Shown here piece by piece: positions 59,905 to 64,000 of a DNA stretch of 64,000 nucleotides; positions within the stretch are counted from its first letter, which is position 1; each line of letters begins with the position of its first letter. The stretch is from Flavobacteriales bacterium (GTDB lineage: Bacteria; Bacteroidota; Bacteroidia; Flavobacteriales_F; PHOS-HE28): assembly GCA_016717305.1 (NCBI GenBank), contig JADKFY010000001.1:1-64000 (forward strand), given 5' to 3'. Made by a program: the position numbers and the translations under genes. The notes under the pieces were generated by a model. That model had not been told where the DNA came from. It was given only the letters and a program-made list of their open reading frames with translations, and ran no database searches.

Positions 59905-61311
59905 CTATTGTGAAGCTCGAAAGCCATCTCCTTCCCAGTTGACCCAGCTATCAATTGGGCGCACAGCGAAGTGCTTCCCACGAAAGAGGACGCTGTCGGA
60001 CCGTTTTGGATCCTTCACGTCGATGTATCGTTCCCCGTCGCGCCCACTTAGCCACACCGCTTCCCGAAAGCCATTCCGAAAGATGAACGCACCATGGTCG
60101 TTATCGGGCAAACCGCTTACGAAAAGAAGGCCACTGGCAGACAGTTCTGGCAGTTCGGTAAGGATCCGTGTAGTCGTTGCGGATGCCGATCGCCAACGCG
60201 CATGGTTGCTGCGCAAGGCAAGAGTTGAAGCGATCAATAGACTGCCGAAAACCAGCATGCGTGCAGCACGCTGCGGTATGGAAAGGACCAGCAACCCGGC
60301 CAGCATGCACAGGAAAACAGAAGGCAGGTAGAGATACCGATCACTCTCCGAAGTGCGGGTGCTCACTCCACCAAGAGCAGGTTGGATGAAGGCGATGATC
60401 AACAGGAGAATGATCGTGGAGAACAGGATATTGGCGGTTGTCCATTCACTTTTCCGAATGAATGAACGGACCCATGCGCCGATCGCGAGGAGAACGAAAC
60501 CCAGTACAACACTACGTTTGATCATTGTTGCAGGGTCCTCTGCTGGAGGTAAGAACATCCGTGCCACGACCTTGGGGATGTTGGTGAAGTAGGCCGTTAC
60601 GTGCTGCGTGAACAAACCACCGACGTAGGAATTTTCAACCTGCGAACCCACGGCAAGGTGTATTGCGACAAATGCGACCAGAACGGTGCCGAATCCCAAT
60701 AGTGTACGACTCGTGTGTGTGTGACCGGTGCTTCTCGAATATAGGATCGGGAGAGCAAGGAGCGGCAGCAGCATGGTTCCTTCGTAGGATAACAAACCAG
60801 CGAAGAGCGCGAGCGATGCGATCACTATCTGTAGCCATCCGATCCGCTCATTGGCCACTGCCAACAAACCGATCAACGTGAAAAATGTGCCCAATGCAGA
60901 CTCCCGGCCGACCAACCAGACAATGGATTCCTGATGGAAGGGATACACCATGAAAAGCAAGGCCGCGACCCACGCTCCATGGTTTGCATTGCCCAATACA
61001 TTCCGCTTTGCAAGTCGCATGAAAAGTGCGAACAACAAGAATGCATTCAAACCATGCACAAGCACATTGAAGACCCTGTGCCCAAAAGCGGAAGGACCCA
61101 ATAGAACGGTTCCCCAACGGAACGAAAGATCTGCGAGCGGACGATAGATCCCGGTGCGCCAAGGGGTCCCACGGACACCCGCATTCCAAAGTGCCGAGTG
61201 ATCATCGCTGAAGGCAGATAGCCCTAAGACCGGCCAGAAGACCGTAAGCGCCAGCACACAAAGCACGGGAAGTGCCCACCATATTCTACGGAGTTGGCTT
61301 GTGGGTTGCAT
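59905..61311 (-). CDS. Multi-pass membrane protein (GT-C-like)
   Basis: A 468-residue protein with about ten hydrophobic segments, for example WALPVLCVLALTVFWPVLGL, VFNVLVHGLNAFLLFALFM and ANILFSTIILLLIIAFI. Loops carry SAFSDDHSALWNAGVRG and RPLADLSFRWGTVLLG: the first, with a paired Asp, resembles the acidic first loop of GT-C glycosyltransferases. The C-terminal about 100 residues are soluble and probably periplasmic (SDSVLFRGKHFAVRPID). Function unknown. The ATG at 61311 fits an exact TAGCTTTG box at 61320-61327, only 8 bp upstream. It is divergent to another multi-pass gene. Confidence 0.83.
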   Translation of the reverse strand: MQPTSQLRRIWWALPVLCVLALTVFWPVLGLSAFSDDHSALWNAGVRGTPWRTGIYRPLADLSFRWGTVLLGPSAFGHRVFNVLVHGLNAFLLFALFMRLAKRNVLGNANHGAWVAALLFMVYPFHQESIVWLVGRESALGTFFTLIGLLAVANERIGWLQIVIASLALFAGLLSYEGTMLLPLLALPILYSRSTGHTHTSRTLLGFGTVLVAFVAIHLAVGSQVENSYVGGLFTQHVTAYFTNIPKVVARMFLPPAEDPATMIKRSVVLGFVLLAIGAWVRSFIRKSEWTTANILFSTIILLLIIAFIQPALGGVSTRTSESDRYLYLPSVFLCMLAGLLVLSIPQRAARMLVFGSLLIASTLALRSNHARWRSASATTTRILTELPELSASGLLFVSGLPDNDHGAFIFRNGFREAVWLSGRDGERYIDVKDPKRSDSVLFRGKHFAVRPIDSWVNWEGDGFRASQ

Positions 61312-61319
61312 GTGCTTGC

Positions 61320-61327
61320 CAAAGCTA
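61320..61327 (-). promoter_or_regulatory. -7 element of the multi-pass membrane protein gene
   Basis: TAGCTTTG on the minus strand is an exact TANNTTTG match, 8 bp from the ATG at 61311, another nearly leaderless promoter. Confidence 0.5.
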
Positions 61328-61357
61328 GATGATGCGCATCGCCCGTAAGTTCGCCCC

Positions 61358-62836
61358 ATGGCCAAGCGGTCCCTGCTGATCATCCTGGGCGCGTTCCTTG
61401 TGAGCGTGGCGGTACGTGTGCCGCAGTTGGACCGGCCGCTTTCGGCGCACCACGAGTATTGTACCGCGTTCACGTTGATCGCCCTAACCAACTGGTACGA
61501 AGATGGCTTTGCTACTCACCACGGCGTGCCTTCCGGCGGTTTTGTGCGGCAAGCGGAGCCGCTTTTCCCGCCTGATAAATTCTCCCGGAATGAACGCGCC
61601 ATCGGGACCTACTATTTCTCACACCCTCCATTGGCCTATGATCTTCCCTATCTGCTCTTTTCCATTTTCGGCACAGCACCAAACGTGACCGGGCTCCAGT
61701 TGTTCAACCTCTTCTTCCACTTGATCACGACGATCGCCTTGTTCTTCGTTTTGCGTTCGGTTTTCTCGGAAAGCTCCGTTTCTCCTGCACCGTTGTTCGC
61801 CGCACTGCTCTACCTCTTCATGCCGGCACCGTTGTGGTTCCATGGCAACGCGTACATGAGCGACCTATTCGTACAGAACATGTGGGTGCTCCATCTGGTC
61901 TTTGCAATACGGGTCTTTCAGCAAAAGGAAGCCCCCTCGACCAGCCTTCTCCTCCGGTTCGGTCTTACACTTTTCCTGACCGTTTACACGAGCTGGCTGG
62001 GTGTTTTTGCGGCTGCAACAGCTGTGGGTATCGCACTGTGGCAATGGCGCACGTCAACTAACAGAAGGACGCTTCTGCTCTTAGGTGTATCGGTGGCTGC
62101 CGTTGTACTTGCCATTGGACTTTCCGCATTTCGCTACCTCCAAGTGGTCGATGCCTCGGCCCTGATCCAGCATTTCACCGATCGCTTTGCGGTGCGGGGG
62201 TCTTTTGCCATGCCCGATGGACCTTTGCCGCATTTGAAGCAAATGGTGATAAACTACCGCATGGGCTTTTTGCCGGTGCTGATCGCCTTGGGGATTTTGC
62301 TCTTTGTGCGCGTGCGTCGTGCTCATTTGTTCCATGAGATGAACGCGCCCCGGCTTTGGCTGTTCGTTGCGCTTACCGGTATCCCGGTGCTGCTGGACCA
62401 TGCCTTCCTTCTGCAATACGCCGATCATGACTTTTCCGCGCTGAAGGCCGGACCCTTGCTCTGTGGACTTTCGGGCATCGGCATTTCCGTGTTCCCGAAA
62501 CGTTGGGCCACGGTTGCGATCGGGGCAACTTGCTTGGCCGGTGTATTGTATTTCTACAAGATCAATCCTGTTGGTGAAAAGGCCGATGAACGGTATGCGC
62601 AGGAAATGGAATTGGGTTCAAAGATCGGCAAGGAAACAAGCCCCGACGACGTTGTTTTCGCGATCGATCTTTCAGCAGAACCGCAAGTGGTTTGGTACGC
62701 GCACCGCAACATCATTCGGGTGGGCACCATCCAGCAAGCTGAAGAATTCATACGCGAACGCGGGTTGCAAGAAGGGGTGGTCTTCCAACGAGAAGGGGAG
62801 GGGACCGATGTTCACCGGATCCGCCCGGCCAACTAG
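61358..62836 (+). CDS. Multi-pass membrane protein (GT39-like)
   Basis: A 492-residue protein with about ten membrane segments (SLLIILGAFLVSVAVRVP, LFNLFFHLITTIALFFVLR, WATVAIGATCLAGVLYF). The first loop has RPLSAHHEYCTAFTLIA and later FSHPPLAYDLPYLLF, with HPP as in dolichyl-phosphate-mannose-type glycosyltransferases (GT39/PMT). The C-terminus is a soluble region (EMELGSKIGKETSPDDVV). It may transfer sugars from a lipid carrier onto surface glycans or proteins. It is divergent to the other membrane gene with 46 bp between the starts. Confidence 0.85.
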   Translation: MAKRSLLIILGAFLVSVAVRVPQLDRPLSAHHEYCTAFTLIALTNWYEDGFATHHGVPSGGFVRQAEPLFPPDKFSRNERAIGTYYFSHPPLAYDLPYLLFSIFGTAPNVTGLQLFNLFFHLITTIALFFVLRSVFSESSVSPAPLFAALLYLFMPAPLWFHGNAYMSDLFVQNMWVLHLVFAIRVFQQKEAPSTSLLLRFGLTLFLTVYTSWLGVFAAATAVGIALWQWRTSTNRRTLLLLGVSVAAVVLAIGLSAFRYLQVVDASALIQHFTDRFAVRGSFAMPDGPLPHLKQMVINYRMGFLPVLIALGILLFVRVRRAHLFHEMNAPRLWLFVALTGIPVLLDHAFLLQYADHDFSALKAGPLLCGLSGIGISVFPKRWATVAIGATCLAGVLYFYKINPVGEKADERYAQEMELGSKIGKETSPDDVVFAIDLSAEPQVVWYAHRNIIRVGTIQQAEEFIRERGLQEGVVFQREGEGTDVHRIRPAN

Positions 62837-62850
62837 CGGCCCAACTTCCT

Positions 62851-64000
62851 TTACACCTTCGGCTTCACGATCTCGAAATCCTCCAAGAACTTCGTGGTGA
62901 AATTGCCCTTGCGGAATTGCTCGTTCTGCATCAGCTGCAAGTGGAACGGGATCGTGGTGTTCACGCCTTCGATCACGTATTCGCTCAAGGCGCGTTCCAT
63001 TTTAGTGATCGCCTCCTCCCGCGTTTGTGCGCTCACGATCAGTTTGCCGATCATGCTGTCGTAATTCGGCGGGATCGTGTAGCCCGCGTAAACGTGCGTA
63101 TCCACGCGCACACCATGGCCGCCGGGGCTGTGGTAGCTTGTGATCTTGCCGGGTGAAGGTCGGAAGTCATTGAAGGGGTCCTCCGCGTTGATCCGGCATT
63201 GGATGCTGTGGCGCGTAGGCTCGTAGTTCAAGCCACTGATCGGAATGCCCGCAGCGATCTTGATCTGCTCCCGGATCAGGTCGTAGTCGATCACTTCCTC
63301 GGTGATCGTGTGCTCCACTTGGATCCGTGTGTTCATCTCCATGAAGTAGAAATTCCTGTCCTTGTCCACGAGGAATTCCACTGTGCCCACGCCTTCGTAG
63401 TTCACGCTGGCTGCCGCCTTGATCGCCGCTTCGCCCATCTTCTTGCGCAATGCTTTGGTCATAAAGGGTGAAGGCGTTTCCTCCACCAGCTTCTGGTGCC
63501 TGCGCTGGATGCTGCAATCGCGCTCGCTCATGTGGCAGAACGTGCCGTACTGGTCCCCTGCGATCTGGATCTCGATGTGCCGAGGTTCCAAGATGTACTT
63601 CTCCATGTACATGCCCGCATTGCCGAAGGCCGCGCCGGCTTCCTGGCTCGCCTTATCAAATGCTTCTTGGAACTCCTCTTCCTTCCAAACCAAGCGCATG
63701 CCCTTGCCACCACCACCGGCCGTGGCTTTCAGGATCACCGGATAGCCGATCCTCTTCGCTTCCTTTTTCGCAACGGTAATGTCCGTTACCAACCCTTCAG
63801 TACCGGGCACGCAGGGAACGCCAGCCGCGATCATCGTGCTCTTGGCGGTGGCCTTGTCGCCCATGGCCTCGATCTGCTCGGGCAGCGCACCAATGAATTT
63901 AATGTTATGCTGCTGGCACAGCTTGCTGAACTTGGCGTTCTCGCTAAGGAAACCATAACCCGGATGGATCGCGTCCGCGTTGGTGATCTCCGCAGCGGCT
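62851..64000 (-). CDS. accC: Acetyl-CoA carboxylase biotin carboxylase subunit (partial, 5' end outside window)
   Basis: ATP-grasp biotin carboxylase, first half of acetyl-CoA carboxylase in fatty-acid synthesis; 382 C-terminal codons are visible. The frame is open to the window edge, where it begins AEITNADAIHPGYGFLSENA. Motifs: MGDKATAKSTM, ATP-binding KATAGGGGKGMRLVWKEEEF, ERDCSIQRRHQKLVEETPSP, EMNTRIQVEHTITE with the metal-binding Glu/Asn and catalytic Arg, and GYTIPPNYDSMIGKLI. An EFLVDKDRNFYFMEMNTRIQ stretch confirms it as AccC, not a carbamoyl phosphate synthase. Its partner accB is expected just beyond the window edge. It converges on the GT39-like gene with 14 bp between stops. Confidence 0.96.
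   Translation of the reverse strand, partial: AAAEITNADAIHPGYGFLSENAKFSKLCQQHNIKFIGALPEQIEAMGDKATAKSTMIAAGVPCVPGTEGLVTDITVAKKEAKRIGYPVILKATAGGGGKGMRLVWKEEEFQEAFDKASQEAGAAFGNAGMYMEKYILEPRHIEIQIAGDQYGTFCHMSERDCSIQRRHQKLVEETPSPFMTKALRKKMGEAAIKAAASVNYEGVGTVEFLVDKDRNFYFMEMNTRIQVEHTITEEVIDYDLIREQIKIAAGIPISGLNYEPTRHSIQCRINAEDPFNDFRPSPGKITSYHSPGGHGVRVDTHVYAGYTIPPNYDSMIGKLIVSAQTREEAITKMERALSEYVIEGVNTTIPFHLQLMQNEQFRKGNFTTKFLEDFEIVKPKV

Noticed and set aside
1..64000. tRNA or rRNA genes in intergenic regions
   Set aside because: No gap is large enough with a cloverleaf-like pattern or TTC-GANTC arm that I could identify by eye; a tRNAscan or Infernal run would settle this.

Overview
The window comes from a Bacteroidota chromosome, most likely a Flavobacteriales-type bacterium with moderately high GC, probably a metagenome or long-read assembly. 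The signs are secreted proteins with type IX secretion (T9SS) C-terminal sorting domains or a gliding-motility-type C-terminus, the order ileS - TraR/DksA-like - lspA, a TANNTTTG-like -7 promoter element just upstream of many start codons, and dense short operons joined by ATGA or TAATG overlaps. No rRNA, tRNA, CRISPR array, prophage or transposase was recognised.

Layout. 1-8.9 kb: a truncated GT-C-like membrane protein, a PolB-type 3'-5' exonuclease, a 200-bp poly-G/C block that looks like failed sequence, a serine hydrolase, a GT4 glycosyltransferase, lipB, a GxxExxY gene between TCTGCG-rich repeats, a phosphoglucose/phosphomannose isomerase and a RelE/ParE-type toxin-antitoxin pair. 8.9-23.4 kb: mostly housekeeping (lysS, a HEAT-cyclophilin lipoprotein, an M28 peptidase, gpsA, an aldehyde dehydrogenase, a GT2 coupled to a frameshifted DUF3667 gene, uvrC and lpxD).

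23.5-32.8 kb: a light-response and carotenoid region. It holds a MerR-type regulator with the CarH-like cobalamin motifs Wx9EH and ExHxxG, then an ECF sigma factor translationally coupled to crtI, crtB, idi and a photolyase/cryptochrome gene. Further on are a three-repeat DUF4397 surface protein, a SRPBCC protein and crtZ. No lycopene cyclase is present. dxs, which feeds isoprenoid synthesis, lies at 56.2 kb.

32.8-43.1 kb: seven consecutive minus-strand genes that may form one uncharacterised amine pathway: class-III aminotransferase, carbon-nitrogen hydrolase, a VOC protein, a long Orn/Lys/Arg-type decarboxylase, an ATP-grasp ligase (4-bp overlap with the decarboxylase), a C45 Ntn-hydrolase and an aldehyde dehydrogenase. 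Together these chemistries resemble an analogue of the gamma-glutamyl-putrescine (Puu) route, with an ATP-grasp enzyme in place of PuuA. This is my main candidate for an undescribed system; the pathway assignment is inference.

43.2-64 kb: a large lamin-tail surface protein, asd, an outer-membrane protein gene broken by one in-frame TGA, lspA, a TraR/DksA-like protein with a very long Lys/Ala/Pro tail, ileS, a secreted esterase, a NYN/LabA-like protein, dxs, a zeta-toxin-like gene broken by an in-frame TAG with a small companion gene, a T9SS protein, two divergent multi-pass membrane proteins and the 3' part of accC. Several broken frames (uvrC 5' end, DUF3667, possibly lipB, two in-frame stops) and the poly-G block mean that assembly errors must be excluded before calling pseudogenes.
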